64,000 nt of DNA from contig CAZVKN010000001.1 in assembly GCA_964627035.1 (NCBI GenBank), positions 124,001 to 188,000 on the forward strand, read 5' to 3'. The translations under genes and the position numbers were made by a program. This document shows, piece by piece, positions 48,178-55,541 of the stretch. The notes beneath the pieces were generated by a model, which made no database searches, was not told where the DNA came from, and saw nothing but the letters and a program-made list of their open reading frames with translations. The stretch is from CAZVKN01 sp964627035. GTDB lineage: Bacteria; Electryoneota; AABM5-125-24; Hatepunaeales; Hatepunaeaceae. The number at the start of each line of letters is the position of its first letter. Positions within the stretch are counted from its first letter, which is position 1.

Positions 48178-49614
48178 ATGTTGAAAGAAGCATATCCATA
48201 CTATATTGCAAACAGACCGGTTTTCGCAAACAGTGACCTTGAAGTAAAAAATAAATATTCAGGTGAGTTAGTCACGAGAGTGGCTTTAGCAGATCCAACG
48301 GCAATTAATAAAGCAATCGAATGGACAGTCAAAGCTGCTGAACCAATGCGTAAACTGCCGTCCTACAAGAAGGCTGAAGTACTGCACCACTGTGTTAAGA
48401 GATTCAAAGAACGATATGATGAACTGGCTTACTCTCTGTGCCTTGAGGCAGGCAAGCCGATTAAGGATGCCCGGGGAGAAGTGACCCGCCTGATAGACAC
48501 ATTTAGAATCGCTGCTGAAGAATCTGTCAGGTTCGGTGGTGAATATTTACCTCTCGACATTTCACAACGTGCGGAAGGGTATGAGGCAATTACGAAGAAG
48601 GTTCCGATAGGTCCCTGTTCATTTATAAGCCCGTTCAACTTCCCGTTAAATCTCGTAGCGCATAAAATTGCTCCTGCAATAGCAGTCGGTTGTCCTTTTA
48701 TCCTGAAACCGGCATCATTTACTCCAATCGGGGCTTTAATCATTGGTGAAATCCTCGCCGAGACAGATCTTCCTGAAGGAGCATTCAGTATCCTGCCTGC
48801 GAGCAGAGACGGTGCTGATCTGTTTACGACCGATGATCGCATAAAGCTGCTCTCATTCACGGGCTCACCCGATGTAGGCTGGGCTTTGAAGGCAAAAGCC
48901 GGGAAAAAGCAGGTTGTCCTGGAATTGGGCGGAAATGCGGGGTGTATTGTTGATAAAGATGCGGATATTGAATATGCCGCTGATAGGGTAGACTTCGGTG
49001 CATTTTATCAGTCGGGTCAATCCTGCATCAGCGTACAGAGAGTCTTCGTGCATGTGGATATTTATGAGGAATTCGTTCCAATGCTGGTTGAACGCGCCCG
49101 TAAGCTCAAATCAGGCGATCCAACTGACGAGCAAACATCACTTGGTCCTATAATCAGCAAGAATGAAGCTGACCGGATAGACAGTTGGATTTCCAAAGCT
49201 GTCAGCAATGGAGCGAAAACACTGTGTGGAGCCAAGAGGGATGGAGTTGTGATTGAAGCTACGTGGCTTGAGGAAGCAAGCTCCGATGATGATGTTGTCG
49301 CCAAGGAGGTTTTCGGTCCTGTAGCAGTTGTTGAGAAGTTCAGTAATTTTAAGGACGCTATCGCAAAAGTCAACGACAGCGATTTCGGATTGCAGGCAGG
49401 TGTTTTCACGAACAGCATCCATCACGCATTCTATGCCTGGAATGAACTCGAAGTTGGTGGAGTGGTCATTAACGATATTCCTTCACTGCGCATTGATAAC
49501 ATGCCTTATGGTGGAGTAAAGGATAGTGGTCTGGGACGGGAAGGTATTAGATATGCTATGGAGGATATGAGTGAAATCAGGCTGTTAGTTCTGAACAGGA
49601 TCGGGAAAATCTAA
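48178..49614 (+). CDS. NAD(P)-dependent aldehyde dehydrogenase
   Basis: 478-aa ALDH-superfamily enzyme oxidising an aldehyde to the acid. Motifs: SPFNFPLNLVAHK with Asn154, KPAS with Lys177, FTGSPDVGW, the general-base LELGGNA (Glu249), the nucleophile in SGQSCISVQRVF (Cys283), and EVFGPVAVVEKF. The sequence type is near the lactaldehyde/phosphonoacetaldehyde and non-phosphorylating glyceraldehyde-3-phosphate branch, but substrate cannot be fixed. I chose ATG 48178 over TTG 48172, because AGGAG lies six bases upstream of the ATG. Confidence 0.9.
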   Translation: MLKEAYPYYIANRPVFANSDLEVKNKYSGELVTRVALADPTAINKAIEWTVKAAEPMRKLPSYKKAEVLHHCVKRFKERYDELAYSLCLEAGKPIKDARGEVTRLIDTFRIAAEESVRFGGEYLPLDISQRAEGYEAITKKVPIGPCSFISPFNFPLNLVAHKIAPAIAVGCPFILKPASFTPIGALIIGEILAETDLPEGAFSILPASRDGADLFTTDDRIKLLSFTGSPDVGWALKAKAGKKQVVLELGGNAGCIVDKDADIEYAADRVDFGAFYQSGQSCISVQRVFVHVDIYEEFVPMLVERARKLKSGDPTDEQTSLGPIISKNEADRIDSWISKAVSNGAKTLCGAKRDGVVIEATWLEEASSDDDVVAKEVFGPVAVVEKFSNFKDAIAKVNDSDFGLQAGVFTNSIHHAFYAWNELEVGGVVINDIPSLRIDNMPYGGVKDSGLGREGIRYAMEDMSEIRLLVLNRIGKI

Positions 49615-49655
49615 CAGAACATGAACATCTTTCTCAGAAATAAGCTCTCTCATTT

Positions 49656-50768
49656 ATGAACTGTTTTCTTATCACTATATGTCTGTTACTCGCATCCTCA
49701 CTGCCCATGCTCGCTGAAGAATCCGCTGACAGTACGGATGCGAACAGATGGAAACTCCTTGGTGCGCCGTATCTGTTCGCAAACAGCGATTTTGGTTTGA
49801 TTTACGGTGTGGGTGGCGGGATATCTAAGTATCCTGATGTTTACATCATCTACGGAGCTAGTGGCTCAACAAAAGGTGAGTTTGACGGTGGGATCTCTGC
49901 AGCACAGATCGTCACACGCAGATGGCGATTTGAGAACAAGACACGGTTTTCCAAGTCGAATCGCTATATCTACACTCTACATGACAACGATCCTGAAACT
50001 GTTGCATCGGCTGTGACCAACCTGATTGAGCTCCAATTCGGAGTACTTCACAGATTTGGACAGTTTGAAATCGGTTCAACCTTACTTCTGAAGAAGGTTA
50101 AATCAGGTGATGTTAAAGACTCTGACGACAATCCAATCACGGCAGACTACTCCCGTTTTCGTGAAGCCGATCTGGAACTGATCGGTGTTAAGAGTCGTTA
50201 TCAGACCACCAACATCATTCGTCCGATGGACGGTTTGATATTTGAAAGTATGATAAGGGCGGGTAGAATGGGATATGAGAATCACACAGGAGATTTCGAT
50301 GCTGACGCAGAGATCAAGCTCGGCTATGCAAAGCCGACGACTGAAGATTCGAGGCTCTATGCACGTATCTGGTCACAATTTCAGCTCAATGCAATCCCAC
50401 CACTGCAGAATTTCCTCGGCTGGGAACGGAATCATCGCGGACAGCCGTTTGGCCGGGAATGGGGCAGGCGTGTTCTGTCGGGACGAATTCAGTACCATTT
50501 GACAGTTGCCCGCAAAACCAAGTTTCCGCTCGTTTATATTCACAATCTAATCAGCTTGATCCAGCCTGACAGGCTCGATTGGGAGGTTGTTCCGTTTTAT
50601 GACATCGGTGCGGTTGGTGATCCTTCATTCGGTTGGCACAAGACACGGCATGGCATCGGTTTCGGGCTGCATGTAATTCTGCCACCGGAATTGGTTTTTC
50701 GGCTTGATATAGCGTTTGCACCGGGTGGTCCTGTCAGGTTCTTCCTCGGACCCGGCGAGACATTGTGA
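49656..50768 (+). CDS. Outer-membrane beta-barrel protein (BamA/Omp85-type barrel without POTRA)
   Basis: 370 aa: signal peptide (MNCFLITICLLLASSLPMLA), then alternating amphipathic strands. The C-terminal half resembles the surface-antigen barrel of the Omp85 family (VVPFYDIGAVGDPSF..KTRHGIGFGLHVILPPELVFRLDIAF). No POTRA domains are present. Probably an outer-membrane pore or anchor. It lies 41 bp after the aldehyde dehydrogenase in the same direction and ends five bases before the convergent tandem DsrC gene. Confidence 0.65.
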   Translation: MNCFLITICLLLASSLPMLAEESADSTDANRWKLLGAPYLFANSDFGLIYGVGGGISKYPDVYIIYGASGSTKGEFDGGISAAQIVTRRWRFENKTRFSKSNRYIYTLHDNDPETVASAVTNLIELQFGVLHRFGQFEIGSTLLLKKVKSGDVKDSDDNPITADYSRFREADLELIGVKSRYQTTNIIRPMDGLIFESMIRAGRMGYENHTGDFDADAEIKLGYAKPTTEDSRLYARIWSQFQLNAIPPLQNFLGWERNHRGQPFGREWGRRVLSGRIQYHLTVARKTKFPLVYIHNLISLIQPDRLDWEVVPFYDIGAVGDPSFGWHKTRHGIGFGLHVILPPELVFRLDIAFAPGGPVRFFLGPGETL

Positions 50769-50773
50769 GATGG

Positions 50774-51436
50774 TTACGGAAAAAAAGGTAATCCGGCTAT
50801 GCGGCAGGCACCTCGTCTGTATCCTTCGGGAAACAGCTCCCTGAATTCTGTCAGTTCCAGATTGCTCGCCTTGCATGTTTCATATACAGTAGGAATATTG
50901 TCTGTAACTCTGTAGTAGTCCCGAAGGAATACAATGACTCTGCGGTGTCGGTTGGTCAACCCTTGTGTCAGCTTCCATTCGCGGACTATCAGTTGGGCGA
51001 ACCGCTCATTCCATTGATCGAAATCCTTGAGAAATCCGCGAGGTGAGACATTGTGTTCCGTTGTCGGCAGCGTGGTTGTTTCGTAGGTCAGCCAGTAATT
51101 TGAAGAATACATAAACTGATAGTTGATACCGGCAATACGGCATGCACCTCGATGGTAGCCTGTTGGGAAAAGGTAGCGGAGATCACTCAATCTGAGGTTG
51201 TTGTCAGAGCAGGCTAAAACAATAACTGGAACTACTTTCTCATTCAGGAATTTATCACGGATGTAGTTGATAAACGTCCAATGATCCTCGGTCAACCCTT
51301 CATAAATTCCCTGCAGTTCAGCCATTCCGTCTGCGAAATTCTTATCCCACTGGTTAGGCGGATTGAGGAATCCCTGTCTGTCGAGAGTGTAAGTGTGGTC
51401 ATTGAAACTGACCGTCTTTTGCTTGTTATTTGTCAA
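50774..51436 (-). CDS. Tandem DsrC-family protein (two fused lobes, CysB only)
   Basis: 220 aa made of two complete DsrC/TusE-like lobes. Lobe 1 (about 10-108) has QGFLNPPNQWDKNFA, LTEDHWTFINYIRD, and LFPTGYHRGACRIAG. Lobe 2 (130-220) has RGFLKDFDQWNERFA, LTNRHRRVIVFLRDYY, and LFPEGYRRGACRIAGLPFFP. Each lobe keeps the CysB position (Cys99, Cys211), but neither has the C-terminal CysA arm: lobe 1 runs on as INYQF and lobe 2 stops at PFFP. Each also has an extra cysteine at the same aligned place (Cys76, Cys188). Classical DsrC carries sulfur from sulfite reduction to DsrMK as a CysA-CysB trisulfide. The start is TTG without clear SD. It is the last gene of the dsr-like cluster. Confidence 0.85.
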   Translation of the reverse strand: MTNNKQKTVSFNDHTYTLDRQGFLNPPNQWDKNFADGMAELQGIYEGLTEDHWTFINYIRDKFLNEKVVPVIVLACSDNNLRLSDLRYLFPTGYHRGACRIAGINYQFMYSSNYWLTYETTTLPTTEHNVSPRGFLKDFDQWNERFAQLIVREWKLTQGLTNRHRRVIVFLRDYYRVTDNIPTVYETCKASNLELTEFRELFPEGYRRGACRIAGLPFFP

Positions 51437-51475
51437 TGTTCAATAAATTTTGAGATGGGGAGCATGGACATTTCT

Positions 51476-51607
51476 TAGTTATCTGATCTATTCACTATAA
51501 TGTCATTCCGGCAAAAGCCTGAATCCAGTAACCAATTGATATTACGGGATTCTGGATCAAGTCCAGAATGACAAATAGGATGGTTAACTGAATAAATCAA
51601 AGAACTC
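51476..51607. mobile_element. MITE-like element, family R1, copy 2
   Basis: 132-bp element with the GTCATTCC ... CCAGAATGAC hairpin. It ends in AATAAATCAAAGAACTC, the inverse of the left end of the copy at 2460. It is flanked by the 6-bp direct repeat ATTTCT (51470-51475 and 51608-51613) and separates the DsrK-like gene from the tandem DsrC gene. Confidence 0.7.
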
Positions 51608-51677
51608 ATTTCTGTCCATCCGGCTGACAAGAATGTCACTACTCCCCGTTTACGATATCTTCAACTGAGAATCTTGC

Positions 51678-53021
51678 CTAATCACCCGCTTCCCAGTCAA
51701 TACGGTTGGCTGCTTTGCCATCAATTAGAATTGACCGGGACAGCATGTCATGCACACCGCCGACAGCAAAGTCAGCTTTGTGTGTTTCGATCAACTGCAT
51801 GAATTGCCGCTTGCAGTTGGAGCACGCAGTGGCAACGTATTTGGCTTCCGTAACTTTGACCTGCTCCATCTTCTTCTTGCCGGAAACGTGCATTCTAAAG
51901 TCGCGGATGTCATCCATAGCAGACAGCCCTCCACCACCACCGCAGCACCAGTTCTCACCACGGTTCGGAGTCATATCCTTGAAGTCAGAACAGGATGCTT
52001 CGAGAATAACACGCGGATCTTCGATAATGTTGCAGCTTCTGCCAAAGTTACAGGGATCGTGGTAAGTCACTCTCATAGGGTTTTTGCTCTTGTCGAACTG
52101 CAGCTTGCCTTCACGGATTCTGTCTGCAGTCCACTCCATGCAATTTACAACTTCAAACGGTAGGTCACCCCACCATTTTCCCTTCTCCATCATCATCTTC
52201 ATAATTCGATAAGCGTGACCACACTCACCCATGAACATATATTTGACACCCAGCCTGATCGCCTCATCCACATACGGCTTGTTGTCAGCCTTCATGTCGG
52301 CATCATTACCGGTGAACAGACCGTAATTAGCGCCGTCAAATAGTTTTGAGCTCATAGTCCATTTGTCCTGCATACCGAGTACATAGAACACTTTTGCAAT
52401 TCCGGTTGTCGCTTCAGGATTGACCAGAACATCTCCAGATGGTGGGACGTAAAAATATTCTGCACCCACAACATCAACCGGAATTCTGATGTCTATGCCG
52501 TGCTCATCCTTCATCTCCTCTTCGAGAAATTCGATTGCTGACATAAATGCTTCGGGAGATGCCCCATCAGTGTTTCCTGTTTCAAGAGAGGCTTGCACAA
52601 CCCTTTTCATTGTATCAGGAGTCATGTCAAGCATTTCAGCAATTGCTCTCCCCTTACGCGTGATGACCGAATTGTCAATTCCGAACGGGCAGAACGTCGC
52701 ACAGCGGCGGCATCCCGTGCATTCATAGAAGGCTGTCACCCATTTCTCCATATCACCGTCAAAGTCCTCTGCACCTATAAGTGATCCGAGTAGCTTACCG
52801 GATGTGGTCGTATGTTTCTTGTAGATGGATCTGATCATATCCGAGCGGACCACCGGATTACGCATTTCATCGGGACCGCCATAATAGACCGGGCACTGTT
52901 CAGCACATACTCCGCACCGGGCGCAGACATCCATATAGAGTCTCAGAACCTGAGGTCCGTCCTCAATTGATGTTATGGAATCAACTACTTTCTGTTTTAT
53001 TTCTTCTGTTGTAATAGCCAT
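51678..53021 (-). CDS. DsrK-like heterodisulfide-reductase-type iron-sulfur subunit
   Basis: 447 aa, HdrD/DsrK family; the cytoplasmic catalytic partner of a membrane cytochrome b. Two [4Fe-4S] ferredoxin motifs: Cys33, 36, 39, 43 and Cys101, 104, 107, 111. One CCG domain carries the non-cubane cluster that cleaves disulfides or trisulfides: Cys324, Cys359-Cys360-Gly, Cys400 and Cys403 (spacing 34 and 39, the second slightly longer than usual). In sulfate reducers DsrK reduces the DsrC trisulfide. SD GAGGA lies seven bases before the ATG. It is 15 bp downstream of the DsrM-like gene. Named by family, not by pathway, because dsrAB is absent here. Confidence 0.85.
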   Translation of the reverse strand: MAITTEEIKQKVVDSITSIEDGPQVLRLYMDVCARCGVCAEQCPVYYGGPDEMRNPVVRSDMIRSIYKKHTTTSGKLLGSLIGAEDFDGDMEKWVTAFYECTGCRRCATFCPFGIDNSVITRKGRAIAEMLDMTPDTMKRVVQASLETGNTDGASPEAFMSAIEFLEEEMKDEHGIDIRIPVDVVGAEYFYVPPSGDVLVNPEATTGIAKVFYVLGMQDKWTMSSKLFDGANYGLFTGNDADMKADNKPYVDEAIRLGVKYMFMGECGHAYRIMKMMMEKGKWWGDLPFEVVNCMEWTADRIREGKLQFDKSKNPMRVTYHDPCNFGRSCNIIEDPRVILEASCSDFKDMTPNRGENWCCGGGGGLSAMDDIRDFRMHVSGKKKMEQVKVTEAKYVATACSNCKRQFMQLIETHKADFAVGGVHDMLSRSILIDGKAANRIDWEAGD

Positions 53022-53036
53022 GACTGTTTTCCTCGA

Positions 53037-53735
53037 TTAAGTTTTTTGAATTAAGCTTTGAGTGAAGAATATCCCGCCGAAGTGCAGGATTTTACTGAAC
53101 GGGATGTACATCACCAGCAGTTGCACGAGGAAAAAATGCAACTTAAAGATGCTGCTCGCCGGAACGACCAAAGAGGTGAAAGAGAAGGTGAACAGATTAG
53201 CGAAATACTCCCTTGAGACTGCCAAATCAAAATGCTCACCACCAAAACGCATAGAGTTGCCTGTTGCAATAATGGCAATCAGCAGAATCAGTGCGAAGAG
53301 GTCAGCAAAGTTGGTAATCTCCCGCACGCGCTTGAGCGTTAAACGACGTAAAGTCAGTAGAAGAACGGTGGCAAATATCACGATACCTGCAGCACCGCCG
53401 AAATTGGAACTCATCGCCTTGACGTTGACACCCCATCCAACCAGAACAGTATCAATCAGCGAAGTGAACACTCTCAGGTGCCCCATTATGATCAGCACAA
53501 GAGCTGCATGAAACAGCCATGAGAAGATCCACAGCGGTTTATTGCCTTTGAACAGACTTGGGAAAAACAGAGCTTCCTTGATCAGATTACCAACCAATCC
53601 GCCTTGGGGCCAGGGTGACAGTGTCATTTTGCCCGGCTGTGGGGTTCTTGTCCAATGTTTGAACCTGTAGATTATCCCTACTACAAATGTGATGACCGCT
53701 ATGTAGGGTAGAATTATGAACGCAAATGTATCCAA
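53037..53735 (-). CDS. DsrM-like (NarI-type) membrane cytochrome b
   Basis: 232 aa, five membrane helices. Candidate heme-b ligands are paired as expected: His76 and His86 in WLFHAALVLIIMGHLR, and His200 and His218 in FKLHFFLVQLLVMYIPFSKILHFGG. It should oxidise menaquinol (or the reverse) and pass electrons to the DsrK-like subunit. It is shorter than the ~330-aa DsrM of Desulfovibrio-type DsrMKJOP and matches the minimal DsrMK type. Start TTG with GAGGA about eight bases upstream. No DsrJ, O or P gene lies nearby. Confidence 0.82.
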   Translation of the reverse strand: MDTFAFIILPYIAVITFVVGIIYRFKHWTRTPQPGKMTLSPWPQGGLVGNLIKEALFFPSLFKGNKPLWIFSWLFHAALVLIIMGHLRVFTSLIDTVLVGWGVNVKAMSSNFGGAAGIVIFATVLLLTLRRLTLKRVREITNFADLFALILLIAIIATGNSMRFGGEHFDLAVSREYFANLFTFSFTSLVVPASSIFKLHFFLVQLLVMYIPFSKILHFGGIFFTQSLIQKT

Positions 53736-53821
53736 GGATAGATTCCTCAGTTTGAAAGTTAAAGGTTATTGATTAGCACTATCTATCTGAATTAGATGGA
53801 GTTATCTCCGCACAAATGCCA

Positions 53822-53875
53822 ATCAGGTGATTTAGTGATTACGTGATTGAGTAATTTTGTGATTATTTAACTACG
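53822..53875. repeat. Degenerate GTGATTGAGTAATT tandem repeat in the dsr-like cluster
   Basis: GTGATTTAGTGATTACGTGATTGAG and further units fill part of the 166-base gap between the DsrC-like and DsrM-like genes. Confidence 0.55.
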
Positions 53876-53901
53876 TGAATCGTAAATTCGTTATATTCAG
53901 A

Positions 53902-54210
53902 TCAGAGACAACCCGCTGGACGTGGAAGTCCGGCGATGCGGTACGCTCCTTTGGCAATCCCGCAAGGGAACATCTCACAGATGAACCTGCTGCTGAATCC
54001 GGTGCTTTTGCCGATTTTGATGATCGGGGGACCTTCGCCGTACTCATGATAATAGTCACGAACGAAGTCAATGACTTTCCAATGATCGTCGGATAGCGGA
54101 CCGAGGTCGTTTTTTTTCGCAAGATCTGCAGCGATATCACGTGTCCATGATGTCATTTCAATTAGAAAACCGTCCGGATTCTCCAGTTGATTTGTTTGAG
54201 TGGTTACCAT
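53902..54210 (-). CDS. DsrC-family protein with CysA only (CysB replaced by Tyr)
   Basis: 102 aa, a single DsrC/TusE lobe: DGFLIEMTSWTRDIAADLAKK, LSDDHWKVIDFVRDYYHEYGEGP, EMFPCGIAKGAYRIAGLPRPAGCL. The penultimate Cys101 is the swinging-arm CysA; eleven residues before it, where DsrC has CysB, there is Tyr90. Two other cysteines (78, 83) are not the canonical ones. With only CysA it resembles TusE/RspA-type carriers, yet it opens a DsrMK-like cluster. The start is firm: ATG with GAGGAGG six bases upstream. It is the first gene of the cluster and its partner lobes with CysB are at 50774-51436. Confidence 0.88.
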   Translation of the reverse strand: MVTTQTNQLENPDGFLIEMTSWTRDIAADLAKKNDLGPLSDDHWKVIDFVRDYYHEYGEGPPIIKIGKSTGFSSRFICEMFPCGIAKGAYRIAGLPRPAGCL

Positions 54211-54309
54211 ACGGTGCCTCCTCGAAAGTGTATTTGCCGGAATATATACCTATCCGGTCTGAATGAAGAGGACAAAGAGGGCAGAAAGGTGTAGCAGTAA
54301 AGCAAATTA

Positions 54310-54338
54310 TTGACTTTGTCAGCAGTAAACGTTACTTT
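54310..54338 (+). promoter_or_regulatory. Candidate promoter of an intergenic small RNA
   Basis: TTGACT, 17 bases, TACTTT on the plus strand. No plus-strand gene follows, but a strong terminator does (54391-54438). The -10 is weak. Confidence 0.4.
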
Positions 54339-54344
54339 GTTCTA

Positions 54345-54438
54345 TTGCAAAAGGGAGATTCCGCTACGGAATTATTTCTTTCTGCAAACCGGTTCGACGG
54401 GTTGCTCGTGGTGGTGCTGTCCCGTCGAACCTTTTTTT
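54345..54438 (+). ncRNA. Candidate small RNA between the dsr-like cluster and its regulator
   Basis: About 94 nt on the plus strand, between two minus-strand genes. It is bounded by a promoter-like sequence and a perfect 11-bp terminator stem plus seven T. No open reading frame with a start codon fits inside. Existence is inferred from signals only. Confidence 0.4.
54391..54438 (+). terminator. Strong rho-independent terminator without an annotated plus-strand gene
   Basis: GGTTCGACGGG pairs fully with CCCGTCGAACC across a 19-base loop, then TTTTTTT. The T-run is only on the plus strand. Confidence 0.75.
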
Positions 54439-54472
54439 GTCCTGTGGATTATTGTCTTCTACATTGCAAAAG

Positions 54473-55294
54473 TTAAAGCTCGATTTTCAAATCATTTTCT
54501 GTTGATATAAGCTCAAGATTATTAATCAAGTAATTAAATTTATCCATAGTGAATGCACCCTCAATGCATGCAAACACCGCTTTGTCACATTCTGACGGAA
54601 TCTCAAAGCGGTCACCCACCAGCACAATTCTTACAAATGGTAATCTTGGATCCTCTGCAATATTCATCGCAAATTCACGTGCCCGTTTGTTGCCCATAGA
54701 GCAGTCAATCGTGACATAGTCCGGACGGAATTTCTCAACGATCATCGAGAATGTATATTCGCAGTCAACGAAGCTGACATCGAATCTGGGATCAATACCT
54801 TTGGACACGACCTCATTCTGAAGCGATTTCTTGTCAGTAACCACCATAACATTCGGCGGCTGAGTCTTGACGGTGTGGTAGTATTCGCACTCTTCGCATG
54901 TCTGGTTGCAGAAAGATCTCGCATGACCTGAGTTTTCAGGAAGTTTAATCATCTCATAGCAGCGGTATGCTTTGGCTTGATAGACGATACACTGCCGACA
55001 TTTCGGATCAATCCCGTCAACATTGGCGTTAAACTCCCAGCAATATTGGACCGTGCTATACCTGTTTCCGTTGCCATGTCCATTGCCGTTACCGCTCCCG
55101 TTAGCCCTTTTAATAAGAGTGTTATGCACATCTGTTTTTTGTAGAATCTCACTACGGTTTATGCGATAGTGACCGCCTGGGGTTCGCATGGCACGGATTC
55201 TACCGGCTTTTATCCATTTGAGAACGGCATCAGGGGTCACGGAAAGCATCTCTGCAGCTTGTCCGGTGGTCAGGTATTGTTTTTTATCGCTCAA
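54473..55294 (-). CDS. MerR/excisionase-type DNA-binding protein with seven-cysteine cluster and degenerate receiver
   Basis: 273 aa. Residues 7-55 are a winged-helix 'excisionase' domain (LTTGQAAEMLSVTPDAVLKWIKAGRIRAMRTPGGHYRI). A Gly/Asn linker (65-78) follows. Next is a compact cysteine module, YCWEF...C-x2-C...RCYEM...C-x3-C-x2-C (Cys85, 99, 102, 112, 129, 133, 136), suited to an Fe-S cluster or zinc. Last is a receiver-like domain (148-265) with Asp197 in PDYVTIDCSMG but no conserved Lys. It is probably a redox- or sulfur-responsive regulator of the neighbouring cluster (inference). The start codon is TTG with no ribosome site. Confidence 0.75.
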   Translation of the reverse strand: MSDKKQYLTTGQAAEMLSVTPDAVLKWIKAGRIRAMRTPGGHYRINRSEILQKTDVHNTLIKRANGSGNGNGHGNGNRYSTVQYCWEFNANVDGIDPKCRQCIVYQAKAYRCYEMIKLPENSGHARSFCNQTCEECEYYHTVKTQPPNVMVVTDKKSLQNEVVSKGIDPRFDVSFVDCEYTFSMIVEKFRPDYVTIDCSMGNKRAREFAMNIAEDPRLPFVRIVLVGDRFEIPSECDKAVFACIEGAFTMDKFNYLINNLELISTENDLKIEL

Positions 55295-55376
55295 GTAACA
55301 GTTATTTAATATATGGTTTTTATCGGTTTTATGGTATTATAGTATGTTTTTTATTGATTGTCAAGTCTTTTTACCG
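55281..55376 (-). promoter_or_regulatory. Consensus promoter and repeated TTTTTAYCG sites of the regulator gene
   Basis: The minus strand reads TTGACA (55359-55364), 17 bases, TATAAT (55336-55341), a perfect sigma-70 consensus. TTTTTATCG/TTTTTACCG (plus-strand reading) recurs at 55281, 55317 and 55368, bracketing the promoter and the start codon, as expected of operators for autoregulation. Confidence 0.65.
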
Positions 55377-55428
55377 ATTTTGTAATTGAGTGATTGAGTA
55401 ATTGAGTGATTATGTGATTGATGGTGAC
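55376..55428. repeat. Degenerate GTAATTGAGTGATT tandem repeat
   Basis: Five to six 7-8-base units (GTAATTGA, GTGATTGA, GTAATTGA, GTGATTAT, GTGATTGA) between the regulator promoter and the histidine kinase terminator. A further tract (GTGATTTTGTGATTGGGTGATT) and TTGTCAAC/TTTCTAAC units occupy 55480-55560. Confidence 0.55.
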
Positions 55429-55433
55429 TTCCG

Positions 55434-55473
55434 ACAAAAAATGAGGGCGTCCCGATCAGTCGGGACGCCCTCA
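55434..55473 (-). terminator. Rho-independent terminator of the histidine kinase gene
   Basis: On the minus strand a 14-bp perfect stem TGAGGGCGTCCCGA/TCGGGACGCCCTCA with a four-base loop is followed by TTTTTTG, 70 bases after the kinase stop. Confidence 0.85.
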
Positions 55474-55541
55474 GAAAAATTATTGGGTGATTTTGTGATT
55501 GGGTGATTTCTCACTTGTCAACTTGTCAACTTTCTAACTTG

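Noticed and set aside
50774..54210. Complete dissimilatory sulfite reduction locus
   Set aside because: No dsrA, dsrB, dsrD, dsrJ, dsrO or dsrP in the window; only DsrM-, DsrK- and DsrC-type proteins are present, so a pathway name is not justified.
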